From positions 35,041-99,040 of the forward strand of contig JACKBC010000024.1 of NCBI GenBank assembly GCA_020634755.1: a stretch of 64,000 nt of DNA, read 5' to 3'. The translations under genes and the position numbers were made by a program. Shown here one piece after another: positions 40,481-48,643 of the stretch. The stretch is from Caldilineaceae bacterium. GTDB lineage: Bacteria > Chloroflexota > Anaerolineae > Caldilineales > Caldilineaceae. Position 1 is the first letter of the stretch; each line of letters begins with the position of its first letter. The notes below the pieces were generated by a model that was not told the DNA's origin, made no database searches, and saw only the letters and a list, made by a program, of their open reading frames with translations.

Positions 40481-41962
40481 CTCTCCACACATCGGGTCCA
40501 GCGCCGTCATCTGCCCCGGATAGTGGCAAATCTCAAACTTGGCATCACACGCCACGTTGGTGATCACCGTCTGCACGCAGGGATAGTCGCTATACCAGCG
40601 CCATTCCGTGGCCAGATTCAGCGTGTAGCAGCGGCCACACTCATCCAGCCAGAGCTGCACCTGCCCGTTGGCGGCCGTCTCTTTGTTGCCGTCCGAGAGG
40701 TCGTTGTATTCGGGAATCAGGAAGCGCCGGCCAGTGTTGCCACCTACGCCGCGCCACAGCATCAGGATGTTAGCCGTACCGTCGGCGTTTTCCAGCAGAC
40801 CGCGCAGCCCCGAGGTATTGCCATCCGCCCCCACCTGGCTCCAGTCCACCGGGTTGTAGGGAATGATAGGCACGGGGAAGCCGTCAAAGTAGAGCACGCC
40901 ATAGCCTTCGCCGCCGTTCAGCCACTCTTCGTACTTCATGGCCGCAATCTCACTATCGCGGCGCGTGTAGTCGTCGCGGCAGATCACGTGGCAAATGCCG
41001 CACTCAATCAGGCATTCGGCCAACCAGTCCGGCATCAGCAGCCCAATATCGCCATACTGCAAATCACCGCGCCCGCCCAAGAATCTGGTCATGCGGAACT
41101 TGCGCAGGTTCTCGCGGAAAATCTGCCGCATGGTCGTGTATAAGTTAGTGGCGTAGCGCCGCCCGGTCACGGCTTCACCATTCAGCGAAATGCCGCTCAT
41201 CCCATTGGCCGCTGTGTAGTCACAGGCCGGATTGCCGCCCCAGTCCAACACCGTGGGATTGCCCACGCAGTCATAGCTCATGGTCAGCAGCTTCAGCAGC
41301 CCATCCGAGTCGTTGGGAATAGTCGTGCTGCTGTAGCGCGAAGTTGAGTCACCGACCAAAAGCCGCGTGGCCATCATCTCCATCATCTGGTTAGACAGAA
41401 TCGCCATCCACCACTCTTCGTCGTTCTGCACTAGCCGCGGCCCGTCGCCCAGATCCACCGTGTAAATATCGCGCTCATCGCACCACGCAATATCATTGCC
41501 CCCATCTTTTAGCTCGTGGCTCATGAGCCGCACTTCGCCAAAGCCACAGAACTCGATGTAGCACGGCTTGCCGATCTCCACCTTCTGCCCCGGCCCACAG
41601 ATAGTACTCGGCAGCCCATCGGTCGCCTGCCCAATGCTGGCCCCGCTGGGCGCCACATAGGTCAGATACGCCCGTTTTACGCTCTTCTTGTGCGCCCGCC
41701 GAAAGCCAAACCAGCGCAGCGCCGGCTCCACCGCATCCATGCCCTGGAAGAGCGTCACAATCTCATCATCTACGCATTCACCAAATAAAGGGGGACAACA
41801 GCCCCACTGCTGGCCAAATACGCTACGCTGCCCCACCGCCAGCGCCCGATACTGCACCGGGTCCACCAACTGACTGCCCACATCGCCTGCGAAACCACCG
41901 GTCGTCATATTCTGCAACATCGCCGACCCCACCAACCCGGCCGGCCGCATCACTCGCGTCAT
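40469..41962 (-). CDS. Probable major capsid protein
   Basis: I chose ATG 41962, which AGGAG precedes at 9 nt; GTG 41968 is 2 codons longer. The product is 497 aa. It follows the protease/scaffold gene directly, the standard position for a major capsid protein. It has mixed alpha/beta composition with FRENLRKFRMTRFLGG, a long-helix candidate, and LMPDWLAECLIECGICHV. Many cysteines are present (WGCCPPLFGECVDDE). I see no diagnostic HK97 motif, so the call rests on context and size. Confidence 0.6.
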   Translation of the reverse strand: MTRVMRPAGLVGSAMLQNMTTGGFAGDVGSQLVDPVQYRALAVGQRSVFGQQWGCCPPLFGECVDDEIVTLFQGMDAVEPALRWFGFRRAHKKSVKRAYLTYVAPSGASIGQATDGLPSTICGPGQKVEIGKPCYIEFCGFGEVRLMSHELKDGGNDIAWCDERDIYTVDLGDGPRLVQNDEEWWMAILSNQMMEMMATRLLVGDSTSRYSSTTIPNDSDGLLKLLTMSYDCVGNPTVLDWGGNPACDYTAANGMSGISLNGEAVTGRRYATNLYTTMRQIFRENLRKFRMTRFLGGRGDLQYGDIGLLMPDWLAECLIECGICHVICRDDYTRRDSEIAAMKYEEWLNGGEGYGVLYFDGFPVPIIPYNPVDWSQVGADGNTSGLRGLLENADGTANILMLWRGVGGNTGRRFLIPEYNDLSDGNKETAANGQVQLWLDECGRCYTLNLATEWRWYSDYPCVQTVITNVACDAKFEICHYPGQMTALDPMCGELVS

Positions 41963-41984
41963 ATTCACTCACTCCTATTTTATT

Positions 41985-42086
41985 AGCTTTCAGCATTTCA
42001 GCTTGTCAGCCAGTCAGCTAGTCAGCTTCTCAGCTAAACGCTGACCGGCTGACTGGCTGACCGGCTGACAAGCTGACTAGCTCACC
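41985..42086. repeat. TCAGC/GCTGA array 8
   Basis: TCAGC and GTCAGC units lead into GCTGACCG/GCTGACTG units of 8 bp. It lies between the capsid-like and the protease/scaffold genes. Confidence 0.85.
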
Positions 42087-42088
42087 CA

Positions 42089-43867
42089 CTACTTCCCGCC
42101 TACTCTCTGCGCCCGCGCCCGCTGTACAAAGCTACTCTCTCCGCTCAGCACGCCATTGGCCAGACCTTTCCCACTTTCCTGTCCAGCCCCTGCCTCGCGA
42201 TTGTGCTGCCGCGGCCGCACGCTCACCTTCACCCCCGGCTGCGCCGGCTTGGCCGCTTCATGCTCCTGCCAGCGCCGCTCCTCATCCTGCTCCAGCGCCG
42301 CCACGCGACCGTCTAGCCGCTCCTCCGTCGTGGCCGTGCGCGCCTCTAGCCCCTCGAACCGGCCATGGATTTCAGCCACCCGGGCGTGCAGCGCATCCTG
42401 CCACTCTGAACTCTGCCGCACCAGGTCGCCGCGCAGCCCCACCAACTGCTGCACAAAATCCTGCATCTCCGCCGACGCCAGCACCAGCCCCCGCACCTGG
42501 TCGATAACCTCGGCGTCAATCTCCAGCTCCGGCGGACCCGATAAGGCCGCTACCCGATTCTCCACCTGGCTCGCCCGCGCCACCAGCCCCGCCACCTGCT
42601 GGCCCAGCCCTGCCACTTGCTCACTCAGCTCCCGAAACTGCTGCACCGTCACCACCCGCAGCACTCCGCTCTCGGTTGCTGAGCCTGTCGAACCATCGGT
42701 TGGTGAGCCTGCGGTCCCTGAGCGCGCAACTTGTTGGGACGTCGAATGGGTCGAAGCATCCGCCGCCTGGCGTTGACGTTGCCTATTACCATCTTCCCGC
42801 TCAGCCTCTTCCTCCGCTTCCTCTTCACCAGCACCGTTCGCTACATCGTGACCCACTCCCTCGGAGCTCGTTCCCGCCGAGCGCATCGTATAGGTCACCG
42901 CATCTGCCAGCGCCTGATTCGTGTTATGCAGCCGCTGCTCCAACGCCTCCACCAGCTCCGCATCGCCCAACAATTCCAGTGCAATCTCACGCTCTCGTGA
43001 ACTCATCGCCATATTGACTCTCCTTGCCTGTTGAATTTCCCGCTGGGCCACGCCGCCGCCCGTGTACCATGCCGCACAGTCCTGATTGCGCGCGATGCTA
43101 TACCCCAGCAGCGTCCCATCGGTTGTCACCGGCAGCCGAATCCCTTCGACTACCTCAATCCACGCTATCGGCCCGTCCAAATCAAACTCTATCGAGCCGC
43201 CCCAATACCCCTCGGTGTCGTTGGCCAATGTCCTAGCCGCCGCCATCGCCACCGGGTCCTCATCAAACTTGTAAATGCCCCACAGCGTCTTGTCATCCCG
43301 CCCAATCTGTCGCAGTTCCCCGATCCGGCTGGCCGAGCCGTCTATATGCATCACGTTGATATATTCGCGGCCATCGCCCTGGAACTTCGTCACAAAGGCA
43401 TCAAAAAGGCCACGCGAATCAAGAATCCCCTTCTTGTTCAGCGTGGCCGTACATAGCACCCCATACCCCCAATATGCCCCTGTCTCCGTGCGCTTCACCA
43501 CCATTTGCGCAGCAAATGCGCTTGCATTTACCGGCGCAAATTCAATCTCCACCGCCACCGGGTTGCCCACCGTCACGTGGCTCCCGCTCACCGTCACCGG
43601 CCACCGGTACAGCCGGCCCGCCGACACCGTCACCGCATACAGCTTCTCATCATCCACATACAGATCCTTCAGCCAGTGCCAATGGTTTGGATCCTCCGGG
43701 TCGCGCGCCGTAATCTCTGCATACACCTGATCCACCACATCCATCAGTGAAATGTCGCGCAGCGCCACCGCCCGCAGGTCTGCCGGCAGCTCCCCGCCAA
43801 ACGCGCTCTTCCACGCCGCCCGCACCTGCCCCACCAGCCGCTCCAACACGTCCACCTGTCTCGTCAT
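42089..43867 (-). CDS. Capsid maturation protease fused to a scaffold-like coiled coil
   Basis: The 592-aa protein has two halves. Residues 1-270 resemble phage prohead proteases of the XkdF type: DLYVDDEKLYAVTVSAGRLY, FVTKFQGDGREYINVMHIDG, GYWGGSIEFDL, VTTDGTLLGYSI. Residues about 340-400 are a Glu/Gln/Ser-rich linker partly encoded by two dispersed DNA repeats. Residues about 405-560 are a coiled coil (QFRELSEQVAGLGQQVAGLV, RTATTEERLDGRVAALEQDE), as in scaffolds. The catalytic residues cannot be assigned by eye. GGAGGG precedes ATG 43867. It is the first gene of the virion arm. Confidence 0.7.
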   Translation of the reverse strand: MTRQVDVLERLVGQVRAAWKSAFGGELPADLRAVALRDISLMDVVDQVYAEITARDPEDPNHWHWLKDLYVDDEKLYAVTVSAGRLYRWPVTVSGSHVTVGNPVAVEIEFAPVNASAFAAQMVVKRTETGAYWGYGVLCTATLNKKGILDSRGLFDAFVTKFQGDGREYINVMHIDGSASRIGELRQIGRDDKTLWGIYKFDEDPVAMAAARTLANDTEGYWGGSIEFDLDGPIAWIEVVEGIRLPVTTDGTLLGYSIARNQDCAAWYTGGGVAQREIQQARRVNMAMSSREREIALELLGDAELVEALEQRLHNTNQALADAVTYTMRSAGTSSEGVGHDVANGAGEEEAEEEAEREDGNRQRQRQAADASTHSTSQQVARSGTAGSPTDGSTGSATESGVLRVVTVQQFRELSEQVAGLGQQVAGLVARASQVENRVAALSGPPELEIDAEVIDQVRGLVLASAEMQDFVQQLVGLRGDLVRQSSEWQDALHARVAEIHGRFEGLEARTATTEERLDGRVAALEQDEERRWQEHEAAKPAQPGVKVSVRPRQHNREAGAGQESGKGLANGVLSGESSFVQRARAQRVGGK

Positions 43868-43892
43868 GTTTGCCCTCCGGGAAAAAACAGCG

Positions 43893-43953
43893 GTCAGCTA
43901 GTCAGCTTTTAGCTGAAGTGCTGAAAGCTGACCGGCTGAACTGCTGACCGCTC
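43893..43953. repeat. TCAGC/GCTGA array 9
   Basis: GTCAGC units meet GCTGAAG, then GCTGACCG units. This is the last array and lies upstream of the first virion-arm gene. Confidence 0.75.
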
Positions 43954-43961
43954 AACAAAAA

Positions 43962-43993
43962 AGAGATGCCCTACCTCATGGTAAGACATCTCT
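43962..43993 (-). terminator. Terminator facing the element from the host side
   Basis: AGAGATG and CATCTCT form a stem with a nested TACC/GGTA stem. On the minus strand it is followed by TTTTTTG, so it stops transcripts entering from the right flank. Confidence 0.7.
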
Positions 43994-44422
43994 CGCGCCC
44001 AATCTATTCCCGCTACCGAGTATTTTTTGCCGGTCTTTCGTTTGCCCTGCTAGAATCAGGGTGCTCGTAACAAAATGGGTTGGCTCAAAAGTATCAACTT
44101 GTAGCAATCTCACAACCTACTAACAACACAAGTTTCAAGACTTTGATTGTGTTATGCGGCTTTGAAACTACTGTCTCAGGCTAGAGGAAAATTGCGGCGT
44201 GGCGGAGCAGGGCGTCTCGGAAAGGGTCGACTATTTAAACAATTGAACATACCAGAGTCTGAAGTTGTGGTGGCGTTAGAAAGCAATAACCTTGTCCAAT
44301 TCTGCGCTGACAGAGTCTGCTATAAATCTCTGAACATCATTTTGCTTGGTACAAGCGAATAGTCTAGGCATCAACATGCTGCTAATAGGGGGTGAAAATG
44401 TTCACCTCCTCTCCACCATGTG
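43994..44422. other. Right border stretch without a supported gene
   Basis: No convincing gene is seen. A 71-codon frame from GTG 44147 has no motif or ribosome site. I looked for a direct repeat shared with the left border (6335-6460) as an attachment site and found none by eye. A tRNA is not recognisable. Confidence 0.5.
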
Positions 44423-45058
44423 TTAACTCACGCGTAAAACTTGCCCCACATAAATGTAGTTGGCGTTGTGCAACCTATTAAGGCTCATTAAATAGTGGAC
44501 GCTCGTCCCGTACCAAATAGCAATATTGGCTAGCGTGTCACCCGCTTTCACGGTGTAATGTTGGCCATCCCCATAATAGGGTCCGCTATAGTCATAGGTA
44601 ATACAGATGACCTGACCGACGTAGATATGGCTGGGATGCGCAATGCCGTTGGCCTGAGCCAGGGCGTGCATGTTGACGCCATAGTAGCGTGCAATCCCCG
44701 ACAGCGTGTCGCCATATTTGACCCAGTACGGATTGGCGCAACCGCCCGCATAGCCGCCATGCCAGGCCGGTTTCCCATAGCCGCCAGAGGGAATGTAGAG
44801 CTGCTGCCACACATAGATGTGATCGGGATTGGCCAGCCCATTGGCCTGTGCCAGCGCATAGGCGGTGGTGCCGTAGCTGTAGGCGATATTAGCCAGCGTA
44901 TCACCTGGCTGGACCACATAATAGGTATCCTGACGTGGCGCAGATGCGGTGCTAGCTAGGGCGGTGGCGGGCAACAGCGCACTTAGCAGCCCCATCAACA
45001 ATAGGAGAGAGAGGGCTACCGTCCGTATTCGAGTGGATAACGCAAGATAATGTTGCAT
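44423..45058 (-). CDS. Secreted protein with three LysM repeats
   Basis: The 211-aa protein has a signal peptide (VALSLLLLMGLLSALLPATALA). Three LysM motifs follow, each with the GDTL.(N/G)IA..YG core: YYVVQPGDTLANIAYSYG (about residue 48), WVKYGDTLSGIARYYG (about 112) and YTVKAGDTLANIAIWYG (about 168). LysM binds N-acetylglucosamine in peptidoglycan. There is no catalytic domain, so it is probably a wall-attached or spacer protein. AAGGAAAAAG precedes ATG 45058. Confidence 0.9.
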   Translation of the reverse strand: MQHYLALSTRIRTVALSLLLLMGLLSALLPATALASTASAPRQDTYYVVQPGDTLANIAYSYGTTAYALAQANGLANPDHIYVWQQLYIPSGGYGKPAWHGGYAGGCANPYWVKYGDTLSGIARYYGVNMHALAQANGIAHPSHIYVGQVICITYDYSGPYYGDGQHYTVKAGDTLANIAIWYGTSVHYLMSLNRLHNANYIYVGQVLRVS

Positions 45059-45106
45059 GTCTTTTTCCTTTCTAATTGATAGTTAAAAATAGTTTTGTAC
45101 AACTGC

Positions 45107-45975
45107 TTACTTAGAGGTAGGCCAGGTAAAAATATCTGGATCCAGACCCAAGATGCTGGGAAACTTGGCACTTTCCGGGACGTACAACTGTTGCAATTCA
45201 GCATTGGTCAGCGGGCGATGGCCGTGTCCAGTGAACACGAGTTCCGGGACGTATTGCTGCAATCTCGCCAAATTGTTTGCCAGTACAGCCCAGTCGTCGG
45301 CAAAAGAACTTTGCCCCTGGCCCCTTTGATGCACAGCGATCAAGTCGCCCACAAACGCCACCCGATCTTCTAAAATCAGACTGGCTGAACCCAACGTATG
45401 CCCAGGCGTATGCATCACAAACGCATCGATTCCATATTCATCGAGACGGTCGCCGTCTCCGAGCAGGATATCGGCGGGCGTGGGCTCGATGGTCAACATG
45501 GGTTCAATCCACGGCAGCACAACATTAGAGACTTAATATGGCAGGTGGCGCACCGAACCCAGTGCCGTGGCGCCCCTGGCCATGGCCTCAGCATCGGCGC
45601 GGTGCACGGCAATTAGCGCACCTGTGCGGCGGCGCTGCCATAATGGTCGATATGTGCATGAGTGATAAAGATGAGTCGCAGATCAGCGCGGCCGATCTCC
45701 GCCATTTTGTTCAGGATGGGTTGCTCCAGTAGCGGCAGCCCAGCATCCACTAGCACCAGTCCCTCGGCGCTCTCAATGAGGTAACAGTTGATGGGTCCAA
45801 TCGCAATGGGATGGATCCGGACCGAAAGGCCGTGGGGCTGTTTTGAAATTGCGTCTGTGCTGGTCGACAACAGGCGTAGGGGTGTGCATCCTATGGCAAC
45901 GCTAATTAACATAAGCAGCACAAAACCTATCTGGGCTTGCCGTCGGGAACGTAGCACCATGATCATTACGCTCAT
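45107..45975 (-). pseudogene. Broken MBL-fold lipoprotein hydrolase
   Basis: The N-terminal part (ATG 45975) has a lipoprotein signal with lipobox SVAIGC, then GPINCYLIES, LVDAGLP and the metal motif THAHIDHYG, as in metallo-beta-lactamase-fold hydrolases. It stops at 45613. The following sequence continues the fold in a second frame (LIAVHRADAEAMARGATALG) and then in a third (45520-45107: MHTPGHTLGSASLIL, FVGDLI, VFTGHGHRPL). Two frameshifts separate intact pieces, so this is a recent pseudogene or an error-prone assembly patch. Confidence 0.75.
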
Positions 45976-46098
45976 TATACTTCGCTCTGAATGGAAGCCG
46001 GAGTTTTTGTCTGACGTAGAAAGTCCGGTTTCCATTTCAACCGCAGTATAGAATTCATTGTACAATTCTCCAAGTGAGTAAAGCGTATCCGATTTTCT

Positions 46099-47268
46099 CT
46101 ATCTACTTCTGAGCGCTTGAATGGCCCCACGCAGCGTAACAACCGGCCCAACTGAATCGAGGGAGTTCCCCAGTTGGGCCGCAGTATGCTTTTGCATGGC
46201 CAATAGATTTTGATAGAGGACCATCTTGGCGCCGACTTCCTTGGGTACGTCGGTATATTTGCGCTTGAAAAAGAGCCGCTCGCGCTTGAGCTTGTTTAGT
46301 TCCGCTTTGGTAATCACCGATTCCTCTTCCGAGGATAATTCGTACGCTTGCATGGTATTTTCCCAGGCAAAGGAGCGTCTAATCTGCACGATCATAATGA
46401 TGATCAGGACAATGGTATACAGATAGACGCCATAGCGCATGCCGTCATAGATTGGACCGGATCCTGTGTCCAGCGATTGCATAGCTTCTTCGGCTGGGAT
46501 GCCGGTAAAAAATGACTCGATCATCACGATGGCAACCATACCGAGCGACGAAATGCCTAAATCATACAAGCTGTGCATAACGGCGGCGATAAGATAGAAA
46601 TAGACGGCGCGCTTCCACTTCTGCCAGCCGTGTGCGGTCGATTCGGCGGCAAAGCCCACGCCCATGCCCACAAAAGCCGACCAGATGATATGACCGCCAA
46701 ACCCGAAGAGGCCCAGCCGGGTGGACTGTTGGTACCAGGTTTCGATCATGCTATATTCATGTAAGACGCGGGCCAGATAAAGGCCCATCTCCAGAATGTT
46801 GAAGCCCATGCCCGCCAGCGCGCCATAGACGATGCCATCCTTGCGTGTACGGATCAAGTTCGGCACGTAAATGGCCAGCAGGACCACGGGCAGAATCTTC
46901 AGTCCTTCCTCATAAAAACCGACCGTCCAAAATTTGGCTGGCGAATGGTCGTTTAGATACGAGGCAATCGGCTGCAAGATGAGCGGCACGCTGAGGATCG
47001 TCACGAGATGAAAGAAGCGCACGCGGCGTTCGCGGTCCAAAAACGACAGGATGAAATAGGCCACGAGCGAGCCGATGATCGCGTACGGAATCCACAGCCA
47101 AACCTCCAGCGGGTGCAGGTCGTCGAAGAAGGCGCTCCACCCGTACAGCAAGGAAAAGATCAGCGCCGCGGCCACCAGCACGGCCAGGATCACTTTGGCG
47201 AGGAAAGATTTACGGTGAAAATCGTAGAAAAGATAATTTTGCACCACGGGGTCAATGAGATTGTTCAC
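46099..47268 (-). CDS. PrsW-family intramembrane metalloprotease, copy 1
   Basis: The 389-aa protein is polytopic. It shows the PrsW motifs: FYEEGLKI (about residue 138), DGIVYGALAGMGFNILEM (about 163), HIIWSAFVGMGVG (about 214) and MHSLYDLG (about 251), carrying the conserved Glu and His residues. PrsW cleaves anti-sigma factors inside the membrane. The cytoplasmic C-terminus (about 310-389) is charged and repeats in copy 2. GTG 47268 follows GGAGAAACC. It lies 24 bp after copy 2. Confidence 0.85.
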   Translation of the reverse strand: MNNLIDPVVQNYLFYDFHRKSFLAKVILAVLVAAALIFSLLYGWSAFFDDLHPLEVWLWIPYAIIGSLVAYFILSFLDRERRVRFFHLVTILSVPLILQPIASYLNDHSPAKFWTVGFYEEGLKILPVVLLAIYVPNLIRTRKDGIVYGALAGMGFNILEMGLYLARVLHEYSMIETWYQQSTRLGLFGFGGHIIWSAFVGMGVGFAAESTAHGWQKWKRAVYFYLIAAVMHSLYDLGISSLGMVAIVMIESFFTGIPAEEAMQSLDTGSGPIYDGMRYGVYLYTIVLIIIMIVQIRRSFAWENTMQAYELSSEEESVITKAELNKLKRERLFFKRKYTDVPKEVGAKMVLYQNLLAMQKHTAAQLGNSLDSVGPVVTLRGAIQALRSR

Positions 47269-47291
47269 CAGGGTTTCTCCTTTGTTGTAGA

Positions 47292-48458
47292 TTAACCGGC
47301 CTGGCTTCTGAGCGCTTGAATGGCCCCGCGCAGCGCGGCAACGGGTTCCGCGCTAGCGCCGGAGAGATGCTGTTGTAGTATGCGGTGCTTGAAGATGGCC
47401 AGCATGTTTTGGTAGAGCACCATCTTTGCGCCGACTTGCTTCGGAAATTCATTGTACCGGCGTTTGAAAAAGAGGCGTTCGCCTTTGAGCTGTTGCAACT
47501 CTGGTTCTGTGATCACATCAGGATCCTCGGTGGAAAGTTCGTCGATTTGGATCGTGTTTTCCAAGCGAAAGGATCTGCGGATTTGCACAATCATCACGAT
47601 GATCAGCACAATAGTCCAGACGTAGACGCCATAGCGCATACCGTCGTTGATCGGGCCAGGACCATACACCTCCGTTGCCACGTCGCTAAGGTCGATGCCA
47701 CGAATCATAGACTCGATCTGGCTCACGACGATGATACCAAGACCATTGAGACCCAAATCGTACAAGCTGTGGGAAACAGCTGCGATGAGATAGAAATAGA
47801 CGGCGCGGCTCCACTTAGCCCAGCCATGCTTGGTCGATTCGGCGGCAAAGCCGATGCCCAAGCCCACAAAGGCCGACCAGATGATATGGCTGCCAAGGCC
47901 CCATAGACCAAAGCGGGTCGAATGCAGATATAAGGACTCGAGCAAGGAGTTCTCGTGCAACTGTTTGGCAATGTAGAAGCCAATTTCAATGATGTTGAAG
48001 CCCATGCCTGCCAGCGCGCCATAGACAATGCCGTCCTTACGCGTACGGATCAGATTGGGTACATAGATCGCCAACAAAAGCACCGGCACGATTTTCATCC
48101 CCTCCTCAAAGAATCCCACCGTGACGAATTTGATGGGCGCCTCGAACAGCCCGTTAAAGAAGGCGGCAGCGGGTCCGGCAACAACCATCACGCTCACTAT
48201 CGTAAGCAGATGGAAGGCGCGCACCCTTCGTTCTCGATCCAGAAAGGCCAGAATGAAATAGCCAATGAGCGAGCCAGCGATGGAGTAGGGGACCCAGACC
48301 CAAATGACGAACGGGTTGCGACCCTCCAACACATCCACCCACCCCAAAAACGCCAGAATCACAACCGCCACGGCTATGCCGCCTAAAATCAGCTTGTCTC
48401 GAGTACATTTGAGCCGCAAATCGTGAAAAAGATAATCGCGAACGATTGGATCTAACAT
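47292..48458 (-). CDS. PrsW-family intramembrane metalloprotease, copy 2
   Basis: The 388-aa protein shares its whole length and all motifs with copy 1: FFEEGMKI, DGIVYGALAGMGFNIIEI, HIIWSAFVGLGIG, SHSLYDLG, and the tail ending RGAIQALRSQ. The tandem arrangement and short gap indicate a duplication and a shared transcript. Divergence in the loops suggests different substrates. ATG 48458 follows AAAGGCAAACC. Confidence 0.85.
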   Translation of the reverse strand: MLDPIVRDYLFHDLRLKCTRDKLILGGIAVAVVILAFLGWVDVLEGRNPFVIWVWVPYSIAGSLIGYFILAFLDRERRVRAFHLLTIVSVMVVAGPAAAFFNGLFEAPIKFVTVGFFEEGMKIVPVLLLAIYVPNLIRTRKDGIVYGALAGMGFNIIEIGFYIAKQLHENSLLESLYLHSTRFGLWGLGSHIIWSAFVGLGIGFAAESTKHGWAKWSRAVYFYLIAAVSHSLYDLGLNGLGIIVVSQIESMIRGIDLSDVATEVYGPGPINDGMRYGVYVWTIVLIIVMIVQIRRSFRLENTIQIDELSTEDPDVITEPELQQLKGERLFFKRRYNEFPKQVGAKMVLYQNMLAIFKHRILQQHLSGASAEPVAALRGAIQALRSQAG

Positions 48459-48643
48459 GGGTTTGCCTTTATTCCTTTGAAGTTACACTCGTTGAACGAG
48501 ATCTAACTTGACCGGCATAGTCGAGATGCCGGTCAAGTTCAGTCATACTGCCCGGTTACCATATCGATCCGCACAGCAGCAGCGCCAAATTCGCTACCAT
48601 CGAGGGGATGTCTACCCAGCTAGCACCGATTGAAGCGGAAAGG

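Noticed and set aside
44147..44362. 71-codon frame at the right border
   Set aside because: It has a GTG start without a ribosome site, no motif and no neighbour relation.
6335..44422. Attachment-site direct repeats or a tRNA target at the element borders
   Set aside because: I compared the two borders by eye and found no shared repeat and no tRNA-like fold. An alignment with an empty-site genome is needed to decide.
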